Positions 1 to 11,559 of a stretch of 64,000 bases of DNA are shown here, one piece after another. The stretch lies in contig CM067358.1 of NCBI GenBank assembly GCA_034190875.2, positions 71,588,467 to 71,652,466 of the forward strand, read 5' to 3'. This stretch comes from Urechis unicinctus. Lineage: Eukaryota > Annelida > Polychaeta > Xenopneusta > Urechidae. Both the position numbers and the translations under genes were made by a program. Numbering within the stretch: the first letter of the stretch is position 1; each line of letters starts with the position of its first letter. The notes below the pieces were generated by a model. The model made no database searches. It was not told the DNA's origin and saw nothing but the letters and a program-made list of their open reading frames with translations.

Positions 1-12
1 ATCAAATATTAG

Positions 13-93
13 GAACACGATCAAGCTTTGATAGGTCCCTCTGCTGAGCATGGCAACAATGCCACTTGCGATTCGGGGCAATCTGTGCAACCG
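13..93 (+). CDS. CARD gene, linker exon upstream of the CARD
   Basis: An 81-nt phase-0 exon candidate. The acceptor is the AG at 11-12, and the donor after 93 reads GTGAGTA, close to consensus. It encodes 27 polar residues (EHDQALIGPS...SGQSVQP) with no recognisable fold, as expected for a linker. Its phase fits the CARD exon at 595, which also starts in phase 0 if the second of two nearby AGs is used. The 5' part of the gene lies outside the window, so other domains are unknown. Confidence 0.4.
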
Positions 94-594
94 GTGAGTA
101 CTACAAATAGCTATATCTCTTTGAATGTATGTGCGTATACATATGACATTGTGTGCTTGTTTGTTTGAGTGTACATTGTAAGATACACTACCAGTATTCC
201 TTGCAGTACATGTACAGTCACTAGATTGAATGTCATGTTAAAAGGATTGCGTTTTTTGAAGGTTAAAAACACCAAGTCGTTGCCGGAAAGTATCGGTTCC
301 ATCTTCTTCATTGACCTAACCCCAAATGAACTGGCTGAATTGAGTGAACGTAACGAAATCAGTTATATATTGCCATTCCTAGCTCATGGTCGCATTTTAT
401 CCTCTCAAGGCTCATTGAAACTTTATTTTTATGTTATTCTTTACTAAGAAAATGATCTCGCAAGCAATGGATTGAAAAATGTGGATGCAAAATATAACCA
501 GCTATGCATGCTGAACTGAAACATCTCTCAATTATCATGTTGGCGTATTAAATAAATCAATGTCATGTGGTAATGCTTCTACATTTCAGGTCAG

Positions 595-732
595 AAAATG
601 TATAACTGCATCAGGGAATTGTTGAACAAGAATCGAGTCAAGTTGACAGAAAATATAATGGTCGATGTGCCTCTTTGGAATCATCTCATTCAAAACGGTG
701 TCCTTTGTGAGAGGGAGAGGGACAATATTGGA
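595..732 (+). CDS. CARD-domain protein, N-terminal half of the CARD
   Basis: This exon encodes 46 residues after an AG at 593-594 and ends at a strong GTGAGTA donor. The peptide opens KMYNCIRELLNKNRVKLTEN and contains VPLWNHLIQNGVL and ERERDNIG. This is the helix 1-3 pattern of the caspase recruitment domain: a leucine-rich first helix with a following NR, then LxxxLxxxGVL, then RDxI. CARDs are death-fold adaptors that pair with other CARDs in apoptosis and innate immune signalling. I matched it from memory of the family pattern, not by search. Both boundaries are phase 0. The nearer AG at 588-589 would force a different frame, so the inner acceptor is preferred. Confidence 0.75.
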
Positions 733-820
733 GTGAGTAGTGTCCCATTCTATGCAAATGGAAAATATGCATAAATGTTTAAAACAATTAAATTGCGGTT
801 AAATCTGAATTCTGATTCAG

Positions 821-985
821 GCAAAATACGTCGGAAATGATCAAGCTACTGGCATAATTGATTGGGTTCGCCACAGCCCACACTCATATGAGGCTTTTAG
901 AAAGTGCTTGCGTGATAGTAATCAAGGACATGTGGTAGACGACTATTTGCCATCCATACCTCAATCTCCCAATGAAGAACCTTGA
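821..985 (+). CDS. CARD-domain protein, C-terminal half and stop
   Basis: Terminal exon after an 88-nt intron with a TTCAG acceptor. It encodes 54 residues then TGA. The peptide reads AKYVGNDQATGIIDWVRHSP, followed by SYEAFRKCLRDSNQGHVVDDYL. IxxWV, the 'F..CLR.SNQ.HVV..L' motif and the spacing match CARD helices 4-6. With the preceding exon this gives one complete CARD of about 90 residues at the extreme C-terminus, followed by a 12-residue proline/acidic tail. The protein is therefore X-linker-CARD, with X outside the window. Confidence 0.75.
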   Translation, partial: AKYVGNDQATGIIDWVRHSPHSYEAFRKCLRDSNQGHVVDDYLPSIPQSPNEEP

Positions 986-991
986 CGTGTA

Positions 992-997
992 AATAAA
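992..997 (+). terminator. Polyadenylation signal of the CARD gene
   Basis: AATAAA lies 7 nt after the CARD stop codon. This is unusually close, and a second AATAAA lies near 1149. Either could define the transcript 3' end. Confidence 0.35.
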
Positions 998-1907
998 ATG
1001 TGTTCCTATTTTCATAATGTCCAATTCTGTCATATTAGAGTGTGAATTCACATAAATTGATATGACTCGCACATGAGGCAGAAAATGCACACCGCTAGCC
1101 GCTGGAATAGTAACTTAATTCACACGGCAGTCTGCATTCTTTTCGTTTAATAAATCCATGTACCAACCTCGCTTGCAGCTTAAACATGAATGATTTTTAT
1201 GTAAATATATGCACACGTTTTGTACATATTGTAAATAAGCTTATTTATGATATCTTCTGTTCCTAGGCATAAACATTATGTCGGTAAGTAATGCGAAGGT
1301 AGGGTTAGGTAAATTGCAGTATGGTGCTTGAGTAATGGGTTTCATGTCTCGATCATGTGACCATGAATATCTGTAAATACAAACGGAATGATGTTACCAC
1401 CACAGCCATATTTATTAGCGTAGCATTATATTTTGTTATGAATTGTCTAATAAATTGCCTTTTGTAATGTTCGTTGGTTAACAACATGCCCAGATTTTAT
1501 TTGCATCGGAATGGTATTGGCAATCTATTTTATCTGGTATATGCAAGAATGCAAACGGCCAAGTGATAATCATGGGGCATTAATTTATTCAGGATGCTCG
1601 TTATTAACAAAGATGCTCGTTATGAGCCTTAGATTTTAATACCTAATGCATTATGAAACAGGGATGAAGGCATACGTTTTAAGGAGTAAGTAAATCAAAA
1701 TCGAAGGCATCAACGAAATGGAAGACAGATGTGATGGATTATCGTTGGGCATTAGTGTATAGATATATAAGTACTCACAGCCGAGCATAAGGTGATTGTC
1801 ACAACACTTTTCGACTTATTGGTGATGTATTTAGGATAGCTCATGCCTTTATATCAGGTGTAAAGGATTTTCACGCCTGTATATCTAACAGTGTTGTCCG
1901 ATCTAAT

Positions 1908-2037
1908 TAACAGTATCATTGATAATGCAAATTCTATTGATAACAATAGAATTGATAATTCATATACTTTTGATAACAGTAGCATTAATAATGCTTTAAC
2001 TTTTGTTAACAGTAGCATTAATAATGCTTATACTATT
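1908..2037 (+). repeat. Imperfect ~34-bp tandem repeat
   Basis: About four units resembling ATAACAGTAGCATTAATAAT. The last two are nearly identical and the first two diverged. Confidence 0.6.
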
Positions 2038-2082
2038 GTGACCGGGATGTGTTAGGTCGTAGTTGTGTTTGATCCCGGTCAC
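2038..2082. other. 11-bp perfect inverted repeat (hairpin)
   Basis: GTGACCGGGAT and ATCCCGGTCAC are separated by a 23-nt loop, directly after the tandem repeat. It is GC-rich in an AT-rich setting. No tRNA or known RNA is recognised. Confidence 0.6.
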
Positions 2083-2464
2083 TTCGCCTCATGGTGTATT
2101 ATTAGGGAGGACTGAATTGTATTGATATTCCGATAACCCATGTGCTCAATGCATTGAACGCTTGAAGTGAACTTGGGGAGAGTACGACTTTTGTAATTGT
2201 GTCAGCAAGCCAACACATCGATTCGATTGACTACGCTAGTATTCATCGTCGCCTTATATTGTTGAAATATATCTAACTACAAGTGATAGTACCGGGCAAA
2301 ACGTGCATGGCAATAAGCGCGTGCCCAATGCACAAATAACTATGTTTTTAAACGCCGTGTTTACTTATAGTGCTGATTGTTACACACTAGAATTTTAAAT
2401 GTTTTATCCAATATAGGAAACAAATGTACCGGGGAAGAAGATTAATATACAAACATAAACCTAT

Positions 2465-2660
2465 ACATATATATAATCATACATACAGATATATATATAT
2501 ACATATCTTTATATTAATATATATATTTGTAGGTATATAACCATAAATATATGTGTTTATATTCATATTTATGTATATATATTTATTAATATATAGGGAT
2601 ACATGTATATATATAATCGTATATACATGCACTATTATATATATATATATATATAAAATA
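2465..2660. repeat. TA-rich microsatellite tract
   Basis: Interrupted (TA)n with TATG and TATC variants. Reading frames through it are artefacts. Confidence 0.8.
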
Positions 2661-2689
2661 CAATATTGAATTAGATCGCGAAATTCTAC

Positions 2690-2850
2690 CAATGGTTCAT
2701 AATGATCACATCTACAACAAATATTATGTTTCAAATCCATGATGAATGAAAATGATTAAAATATTTCGGTATTCCGCAAATAATCAAAAATATATATGGG
2801 CACGAAAGGTTGGATTTATACGTATAAATTAATGTCTTAACCTTTCGTGG
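2690..2850 (+). repeat. Dispersed repeat, copy 1
   Basis: Shares a ~160-bp segment with 34400-34556 ('GGTTCATAATGATCACATCT', 'GGGCACGAAAGGTTGGATTT'), and part of it recurs at 34020-34080. All copies adjoin (TA)n tracts, suggesting a mobile element that lands in or carries TA repeats. It has no coding content. Confidence 0.6.
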
Positions 2851-3036
2851 ACGACGTTTCGAGGACAAAAAGTATATACCAGCAATAAAAAGTGAAAAAA
2901 GATTTTAATTTGCTTTAAACTATTTAATTGTATCAATTATAAGATGACGAATAAATAATTGATAATTAATGATAGCAAAAATGCACTATAAAAATTTGTC
3001 CACGAATGGTTGGAGTCCACGAATGGTTGTAATCGT

Positions 3037-3998
<962 letters not shown>

Positions 3999-4110
3999 CC
4001 AGGATTTTATTGTGATTATCGGCTTTGATCTATAGCCTGCGGGTGGTAAACTTTCCAGCCACTGAGAGGACGAAACAGACCTCGGCTCCTATCTCGACCC
4101 CGATTTGATT

Positions 4111-4956
4111 TCAATAGGCACCACGACAACAGTGTACAGCAACTGCTTGCCAGTTACTCCCATTCACAAGCTGACCGTCACAAGGGCGCCATGTATGACG
4201 CCTAGAGTGGCAACCCCATGGCGACAGTTGTTCCCTCTCATTCTCGAGCTGGCTTTGCTGCCGTGTAATCTCCCCAAGTCTAAGTAAGTGAGCTGAATCT
4301 GTCACTGGCCCGGTCTCATAAGGTAGCTCAGTTACTGGCTCGGCTTCATCAGGCAACTCAGGATATAGTGGTGCCGTCTGAACAGTTGGTTGTTGTTTCA
4401 TTCTGAGTCTATAAGTCTACAAGGCAAGTTCAATTGGCAGTGACACTACTGAACAGGTTGCTAGTCTGTTTGAATTGTTTGTATAAAATGTAATAACATT
4501 GCCTTGTAAAGGTTGGTCAAATGATACTGCAGCAGCCCGTTGGCCAGTAGGCTTACTTATCCCTACCGATTGATTTATTTCATTTATAACAGGAACGACT
4601 TGTATAGCATCAGCATTAGCGCCCACACCAGAAGAAAGCCGCATATGAATTATCTTACCACTTGATAACATGGTATATCCACAGCTTCCGTCTTGTGAGG
4701 TTTTACAACTGGCTCTATCGCTAAACGACCACCCTTATCCTCTGCGTAGCAGGCCACTTGATTCTGTCCAATTTATAGCGAGGGTTTTCCGTGTGTTTAT
4801 ACTTTCTCTCATTTCCCTACGCGGTTTTGTATGTTTGTTATCAAAGAACTTGTTATCGGAAGCATCTTTTGGTGATATTTGGTCCTCAAGCCATGTTATT
4901 TTATTATCTAGCCATTCTTTGTGAGTCGACAGTGCCCTCTGTCACTTGTCTAGGTC
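4111..4956 (-). pseudogene. Decayed intronless ORF of unknown family, downstream part
   Basis: Reading the minus strand in one constant frame from about 4956 to 4111 gives roughly 280 codons broken by only about three stops (after MDLDK, after LLRRG, after IELAL). The peptide between stops is protein-like: a charged, coiled-coil-like start (STHKEWLDNKITWLEDQ), a middle with VPVINEINQSVGISKPTGQ, and a proline/acidic tail (YPELPDEAEPVTELPYET). One persistent open frame with sparse stops suggests a formerly continuous gene. I do not recognise the family. A virus-like or transposon-borne gene is possible because no introns are evident. Confidence 0.45.
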
Positions 4957-5339
4957 CATAGATACTCGCTTTTAATGATATTTTGTCAATTAAAAAAACG
5001 CTAACAGGAAGTTTGTGGTTATCAAATAGCCGTCCTTTTGTATCCTGCAACTGAACCTTTAACTCAGGCGAAGTTCCGCTAGTAACACGTGTGTTGAAGA
5101 ATCCAACGTTGATGGGCCGGTCACCTGTGTAAATACCTGAATGAACTAATCGCATACCCTGACCATCGTCAAGATCCAACATTTGTTTGCACTCCGTCTG
5201 ATATGCGTGCTGCTCTATAATTATAAATTGTGAGGGAAATAACCCAACCTGCAGGATAAACCTTGTAACTAAGACCTTTAGCTACAAACACCTCCTGCAG
5301 AAGTTTGAAATTCCAGAGGCCAGGTTTTAATTTACAGAT
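4904..5339 (-). pseudogene. Decayed intronless ORF, upstream neighbour
   Basis: Two overlapping minus-strand frames are open. One (5339 to 5169) reads KLKPGLWNFKLLQEVFVAKG and continues through YKVYPAGWVISLTIYNY. The other (about 5286 to 4904) contains GMRLVHSGIYTGDRPINVGF and DNHKLPVSVFLIDKISL. Both are rich in beta-strand-like, hydrophobic-alternating residues and look like one protein interrupted by a frameshift near 5180-5280. Its end overlaps the start of the next decayed ORF. No family is recognised. Confidence 0.4.
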
Positions 5340-5378
5340 CCTCTATCTTCTGAAGTTCTTGACGGCCATTGAATGAAC

Positions 5379-5621
5379 TCATTGTATATACGGGCCTGAG
5401 ACAGACGGTCCAACAGAGCTTTTAGTGCAGCCTTGAAGCAGAGATTGGTCGGCGTAACCCCAGTGGCTGCAAGTTAATCGCTTTGGACTTTGCGTGCTCG
5501 TGTACGGTGCGCCATTTTCAACAAAGGCCCATTGCTCTAAAACGAAGTATTTGCCTACGAAAACCACAGGGAACAGATCGGACTGCTCCACCGGAAGAAA
5601 GGAGCCTGCCCTCAAATTCAT
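5379..5621 (-). CDS. 80-codon ORF of unknown function in the decayed block
   Basis: Uninterrupted ATG-to-stop frame, preceded immediately by an in-frame TGA. It contains LFPVVFVGKYFVLEQWAFVE and SPKRLTCSHWGYADQSLLQG. The aromatic-rich composition is unlike a random frame. It is on the same strand as the decayed ORFs downstream and may be a further fragment of the same element. Confidence 0.35.
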   Translation of the reverse strand: MNLRAGSFLPVEQSDLFPVVFVGKYFVLEQWAFVENGAPYTSTQSPKRLTCSHWGYADQSLLQGCTKSSVGPSVSGPYIQ

Positions 5622-6207
5622 GGTGAGTCAGTGCGGTTGTACAGATCATTTTGGGCCTGTTCAACTCATTGGGTTGTGCAGTTATATGGTTGATCAGGAT
5701 GACATTGTGGAGAGCTTACACACCAAGAGACTGGCAGGTAATTCTAAACGTCAAACACAAAATATTCCACAATTTCCCGAGGCTCACTTTTCTCACCCAA
5801 CCATAAGAGATCCATCCCTAAAAAAACTTGTGGCTGGGCGCCCCTACATAATTACTAGATACGCAGTATGATTGAAAATTATTTACCTTTTTAAGTCGCT
5901 AGTAGAGTCACTGAATAAAAGTTGAAATCGCATTTACTAGGTCACTGGCATGCTTAAGGTATTGACCACGCCAAGTCGGCTATGGCTGCTTGGTCACAAG
6001 TAGATGTTGATGGCCCAGGCAAGCTGGTTGCAGTTGATAGGTTAAATAGTGAGTTAGTTCAAAAAGGTCGCGCTTTACAGAGCACGACAGGCAAAATGGT
6101 TGGCCACCTAACGAATTTTCATACATCATTGAAACTTGGCGGTGTTGGAGTATCATTTTCATAATTACTGGTGAACGTTCGTTCCTCTCCTGCCTGATAA
6201 GATACAT

Positions 6208-6447
6208 TCATTCGCTTCTCATTAAATGAACAGTTTTATATGCTTTTACGTAGATAGTGCCTGTGATAACGCGGTAATGCACGGGTGTATTAGATAATTG
6301 TCTTACACATCTTTGGTTAATGCTTGTTGAAATCTTTCCCGCACCCTTTGTTATTTCCAATGCAACGATTTGGTTGATTTGGTCCCACGATATTACTGTT
6401 AAATGTCCACTCAATACAAATGCTAGAATTAGTCTCGGAAGTTCCAT
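6208..6447 (-). CDS. 79-codon ORF with a signal-peptide-like start
   Basis: The protein begins MELPRLILAFVLSGHLTVIS, a plausible secretory signal, then about 55 polar residues ending at TGA. It may be the first exon or first gene of the minus-strand block that follows at 5.6-4.1 kb. A TACGTAAAA near the end could be a donor. No homolog is recognised. Confidence 0.35.
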   Translation of the reverse strand: MELPRLILAFVLSGHLTVISWDQINQIVALEITKGAGKISTSINQRCVRQLSNTPVHYRVITGTIYVKAYKTVHLMRSE

Positions 6448-6639
6448 GGTATATGGTAGGTATAGAATGACGTATGATGATCAATGAATCGTGAGATTAG
6501 GAAGTTATCAGCGATTTGACAGTGAAGGAACTGGTAAAGCGCATGGATATGGACTAATGTGCGGGATAGTTGTGGTTGTCCTGTGGTTTTGTTGAGCGCC
6601 ATCTGGCGTGAGTTTGATCGGTGGTGCTTTGGGTAGATG

Positions 6640-6860
6640 GCGATTAAGTCAGTGAGTTGGTGAGTTAGTTAGGCGGCCATTCCAGAAGCGTGCCATTGTT
6701 TGCTGAGAGTCAATGAATGAGTGAGTGAGTTGGTTGGTTAATATGTTGCTGGTTGAGAGAGCGGGTGTGGGAGTGAAGGAGTGCGGGGGTGAGTGATGGT
6801 GTGTTTCTTGGAGCGAGGATGGAGGCGGGGTGGGTAGGGGTGAGGGTATAACATCCCCCA
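6640..6860 (+). repeat. Degenerate GAGTTGGT/GGGGTGAG-rich sequence
   Basis: Purine-rich, imperfectly repetitive stretch (GTGAGTTGGT variants). The reverse frames are proline/serine/threonine repeats without gene character. Confidence 0.4.
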
Positions 6861-7129
6861 CCAAAATCAGGGGAGAGAGATAAAGAGCCACGCTTATAGC
6901 CAGTGTCAAACGTCAGTGTCTCAATGTTCGCTATGTGATTCATACAACACTACCAGTCATACCAATAGCGACTGCTATAGCATTGGCCATTAACTTTACA
7001 TGGGGCGTAGTGAGAACATGTAGCTGTTTGATATGTATGTATGTATGATATCCTAGCGGGTGAATTGCCACGATTTTATGTCGTACGTACATGTGTGTGC
7101 GTGCGTGCGTGTGTGCCAGCGTCGGCATA

Positions 7130-8270
7130 TCAACTTAATAGAAGAGCTAGAGTTGTTCATCCAATCACAAAATACTTAACTGAATAATTACAGACAAACT
7201 GCCGTTCTAGACGATCAAATAACCTGTAAGCTGTAGAACTCATGAGGATAGTGAAAAGGTTACTAGTCATCATTTAATGACGCACTGCATCGAGAAGTTC
7301 CCCCAGTCAGGTGAATTCGCTCGTGCCCTCCACCATGAAGAAGAGTCGTAGTATTCATACAAAACAAGATAATTCTAAATGATTTATTCACAGCGCTGTT
7401 TGAGTTATTATTGGGTTAGGGAGGAATAATGTTAAAGAGGTCACATGTACGATTACGTAACGTTGTTTCTTGTGAAGACGTGCTGTTATATTAAAGCGTT
7501 ATTCTCAATAAAATGAAAAGAAGAACTTGACAGGATTAGCTTCAAGTGACCAACGTGACAAGTAACATCAAATGCTTCACATTTAAGCGATTAATTTCGT
7601 ATAAAACTAGTCAGGTGTTCAATGTACAAAACACAGTTATGGCTTTTGCAATGATAAGTTGTTAGACCTTTGTTGTAGAGTGAGTTCACATTTTTTGGAA
7701 AACAGCATTGCATGTGTCTATGTTATTGTTTTTATCAATTATGACATATCGTTGCCTGCAATGAATCACATGCATCTGCTTCCTTCTTGTTAACTATTGC
7801 GTGGTTATTTCCGTTCTAAGATATTTAGAGGGCCTCTGCATTGAACTAAATTCTACAAGTGAAATAGCAAATCATAAGCTTATATTTGTCGAACATTTTC
7901 CAGTTATGGGGTAACGGGAATTGTGGCATGACCTAAAAAGCAAACCTGCCCATATCAAGTGTGGCACGCGTCAGGTGTAGGTACTTAGTGTGGTGAAGTT
8001 GTCCCGTTATGAGGTTGGTAAAACGTTAATCGCCCATCGTAATAAAGCCATGTGTACGTTCTTTGCCAATAGGGCTACCAATAAGATGCTTTTCACGGGA
8101 CGCATCATTTCATGTGTCAGACGATACCTAGTTAGTATTGTAAAGGCTTTCAATCGCTGCCGCCATATAATGAAGGTTTTACCGTTCGCATCAACTGGTG
8201 GTGTTACTTACTTGTACATAAAGCTGTAATGATATAAAAACTATATAGAATCGTTGCAATGTATTAATCT
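7130..8270. other. No gene seen
   Basis: I found no supported exon. A 79-codon frame at 7990-8229 lacks any domain or splice context. Confidence 0.45.
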
Positions 8271-8276
8271 CTTTAG

Positions 8277-8901
8277 ATGTATGTATGTATGTATGTATGT
8301 ATGTATGTATGTATGTATGTATGTATGTATGTATGTATGTATGTATGTATGTATGTATGTATGTATGTATGTATGTATGTATGTATGTATGTATGTATGT
8401 ATGTATGTATGTATGTATGTATGTATGTATGTATGTATGTATGTATGTATGTATGTATGTATGTATGTATGTATGTATGTATGTATGTATGTATGTATGT
8501 ATGTATGTATGTATGCATGCATGCATGCATGCATGCATGCATGCATGCATGCATGCATGCATGCTTGTTTGTATGTATGTATGTATGTATGTATGTATGT
8601 ATGTATGTATGTATGTATGTATGTATGTATGTATGTATGTATGTATGTATGTATGTATGTATGTATGTATGTATGTATGTATGTATGTATGTATGTATGT
8701 GCTCATGCACGTATGTGCGTGTGTATGTATGTAAGCATATATGTATGTATGTGTGTTTGTATGCAGTATTTATGTACGTATGTATTAATGTATATATGTA
8801 TGTAAATACGTAAAAACGTACACATGTATGGATGCATGCATGCATGAATGTATTCGAATATGTGGGTAAGTAGATATGCATGTATGTATGTATGTATGTA
8901 A

Positions 8902-8932
<31 letters not shown>

Positions 8933-9112
8933 TGTATGTATGTATGTATGTATGTATGTATGTATGTATGTATGTATGTATGTATGTATGTATGTATGTT
9001 TGTTTGTATGTATGTATGTATGTATGTATGTATGTATGTATGTATGTATGTATGTATGTATGTATGTATGTATGTATGTATATGTATGTATGTATGTATG
9101 TATGTTTGTATG
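8277..9112. repeat. (GTAT)n tetranucleotide arrays with an embedded (GCAT)n block
   Basis: 8277-8515 is uninterrupted GTAT. 8516-8563 is GCAT. GTAT resumes to about 8700, and a degenerate spacer leads to a second array at about 8876-9112. All three frames are open on both strands because the 4-bp unit lacks stops. These are not genes. Confidence 0.95.
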
Positions 9113-9289
9113 TTCTCAGATAAAGGTCGCAATTTTCAAACGTTTTCGCAGTATTTTCTTTGAATTGGTAGTTGATGTACGATTAAATTATACAGCTGTG
9201 ATAATGCAAGTCAAGCAATCAGCGATATCCGGTTGGCACTGATGACTTCCAGGTGTTCTTGTACGGTAATTGGAGTGCGTTGCTGGTCT

Positions 9290-9455
9290 ATTTTTCAGTT
9301 GCGTTGAGCTTCGTGAGTGTTTTGTTGTGGAAGATTTGCTCATCCCAGTACTGGAAGGTGTAGCGGCGCTGGCAGTAGTAGATGTCGTTTATGTAGGATC
9401 AGCAGAAGAGATTATGGATGTCATGGAAGGGGCGGTGGTAGATGTCGATGTGTAA
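9290..9455 (-). pseudogene. Broken copy of the Ser/Thr-rich receptor stalk exon
   Basis: On the minus strand this encodes SMTSIISSADPT, stop, then TTSTTASAATPSSTGMSKSS. It aligns residue by residue with the stalk exon at 12760-12938 (ESIMSATDPASTASPSTSSD). The in-frame stop suggests a decayed duplicate. The downstream membrane exon is not visible, and a (GTAT)n array occupies the expected place. Confidence 0.5.
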
Positions 9456-9735
9456 CTTTCTGCTACGTTTGTAATTGAAAAATAAAATATTGCGTTGCAG
9501 TTACCGCAAGTCAAGCCACGGCCGTACCCAAATAACCCAATTGTCTGTTACCAACGCCCGTCACGATCACACACGTGGACATATATAAACATAGATAGCA
9601 GTGATAAAGTCAGGAATAGGCAAGTAGCATAATAGTTCCTTTCTGGCACGCTGGACCACCCCAATCAAACTGAGTGACGTCGGCATAGGGTTGTGGTAAA
9701 CATGCTTTCACGCTGACCCGGCACTGTCCTCTTCG

Positions 9736-9743
9736 TGACGTCA
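9736..9743. promoter_or_regulatory. Palindromic CRE-like site
   Basis: TGACGTCA, the full CREB/ATF consensus palindrome, within CTTCGTGACGTCACAG. No transcription start is evident nearby, so function is unproven. Confidence 0.25.
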
Positions 9744-9837
9744 CAGAAGACATTGCTGGCACAGTGACATTAGAGCGTGCTGTCCTCGGAGCTCCAAAAC
9801 AAAGTCGCTGTAAGCCGTGGTATCGGGGTTGGACCAG

Positions 9838-10086
9838 CCCCCAGAGAGGGTAGTGTATAATGATATAGCCGCCCTAGAGCTGATACCAGGGTGGTGTGGT
9901 AGCCGAACAGGTGCGTTCAATGCCCATAGTCATCAGTACACGTTATTTAAGCCTTATCAAATCATGGCGATGGCAGTTGATGTGACACTGTTACATGTAT
10001 GTGATATTTGTGATAGCAGTAAATTACACACATACTGCACAGAGCAGCGACGCTAAAGCGACCAGTGAATATAAAAAAGCTCATAG
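9838..10086 (+). pseudogene. Fibronectin type III-like fragment
   Basis: An AG at 9836-9837 precedes a frame reading PPERVVYNDIAALELIPGW, then LFKPYQIMAMAVDVTL. This recalls the FN3 pattern of an N-terminal PP, an L.L core and 'L.PY....AMAV' of strand F. A frame change is needed to reach VIAVNYTHTAQSSDAKATSE, which ends at a GTGATG donor. The final part is duplicated at 11560-11677. The frame break suggests a decayed exon, and the FN3 assignment is tentative. Confidence 0.3.
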
Positions 10087-10669
10087 GTGATGATGCACTG
10101 CTTTCCTTAATCGTTAGCATATATCACCTATTTCAAATTTAGTTAATATTGGTTACAATTTATAGGCGTGGGGATCATAAGGAATTTAGTTGTGGTCGTT
10201 CCATAGAATATACAGGTGTCATAACGTTTTTTGAAATTTTTGCCGGACGTTGATAGAAAACTACAAAGGTGCGAAAACATTGCCTGCTGGCTCACTACTG
10301 AAACTAAACCATTAGATGTATGATAACTTAAATGCTATTTAACAATTTGATATGTGTTATTATGTAATAAATTGAAGCTGAGGTATAATGCAATCAATGG
10401 ATGCGCGCTATGTAAGAAGTTAACGTTTAAATGTTGTGCTTATTTGCCTTGAATTGAACATGTCACCAGCTTGTCATTGGTAGAATAATCGTCGGTAAAT
10501 ACATCGAGCTATTGCTTCATACTTATTCCTCGACATCGTAATACACACAATAAATGGTATGTACACTGACTATTGTGCTCAATCAAACTATGTACTCCCT
10601 TCACTTGATAACAAAGGTAACCATATTGTCAATGGCTATACAATATAGGGAATCGAATAATAACCATCA

Positions 10670-10674
10670 TCATT

Positions 10675-10731
<57 letters not shown>

Positions 10732-10747
10732 GTCGTCATCGTCGTCG

Positions 10748-10781
<34 letters not shown>

Positions 10782-10826
10782 TATTATTATTATCATCATC
10801 ATCATCATCATCGTCGTCGTCAGCGT
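10670..10826. repeat. (CAT)n / (CGT)n trinucleotide repeat
   Basis: About 50 interrupted triplets. The frames read poly-His, poly-Asp or poly-Met, with no gene context. Confidence 0.95.
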
Positions 10827-10899
10827 CGTTATCAAGTACCCAGGTGGTGTTTTTCATTTGCTGCCCAATACCTTGGAAGCGTTACCAACGAAGGGATAG

Positions 10900-11190
10900 A
10901 CGGAAGACGGTATTTACCCTTATAGAACCACATATGATTGTGAATGTTATTTTGAAGAAGAAAACCGACCAGTCACCTGGGACCAAAAACACGGTTCATT
11001 ATCAGTGAGTTTATGCAGCAATGTACCAGATTATACAGAACCAAAAGGCTTTGTAACCGAAGGAAACACGCAAACATCAGAATATGTATGTGTTCTTCAT
11101 CAAACTATTACGTGATTTCCACTTGGAGTGGCAGGTTCACTCTCCTATGGAGCAGAGATGAAATATTCTACTTGCATCTGACCAACCGAC
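10900..11190 (+). pseudogene. Cys-rich extracellular-like fragment
   Basis: After a possible AG acceptor (10898-10899) the frame reads TEDGIYPYRTTYDCECYFEE, then NRPVTW, SLCSNVPDYTEPKGF and SEYVCVLH. It stops at TGA (11113) and continues in frame FPLGVAGSLSYGAEMKYSTC to a second TGA. The C...W...C spacing recalls Ig-like domains but is not diagnostic. It lies just upstream of the exon candidate at 11560 on the same strand, so both may be ectodomain pieces of one decayed receptor gene. Confidence 0.35.
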
Positions 11191-11559
11191 ACACATCGCC
11201 TTCACTCCTCGCAATAAATTGACACGCGTGCAATTTTTTCCCAGTTTGTAAGCATTGGCGCGAATATACTGATTTATAAATAACTTTCGACTGTTGAAAT
11301 AATTATTCTCGTAGCATTTACTCTCTCATAAATTACAATATATGCTTTTTAATTCATAATTTACTCCTGTATATTCTTTCATAGCACACCTAGTCATAAT
11401 CAAATTCTAATTATATCTGCCTATCATGATATAATTTTATATCTCATATCCTGTACTAATTACTTCCACTTCGTATTCTTCTGCGTATTGAACATTGAAT
11501 AATATTAAATCACTTGTCTCATGAATGTCATTAGTAATCACATATTATAACCACTTGAT

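Larger units (their letters stand above)
1000..2460. other. No gene seen
   Basis: AT-rich sequence with no coding-like exon that I could support. It holds a short imperfect tandem repeat and a hairpin, listed separately. Confidence 0.5.

Noticed and set aside
8191-9242. Long frames on both strands reading MYVC or HTYI repeats
   Set aside because: They are translations of the (GTAT)n array. The 4-bp unit has no stop in any frame.
10554-10925. Poly-His and poly-Asp frames
   Set aside because: (CAT)n repeat without splice sites or conserved flanks.
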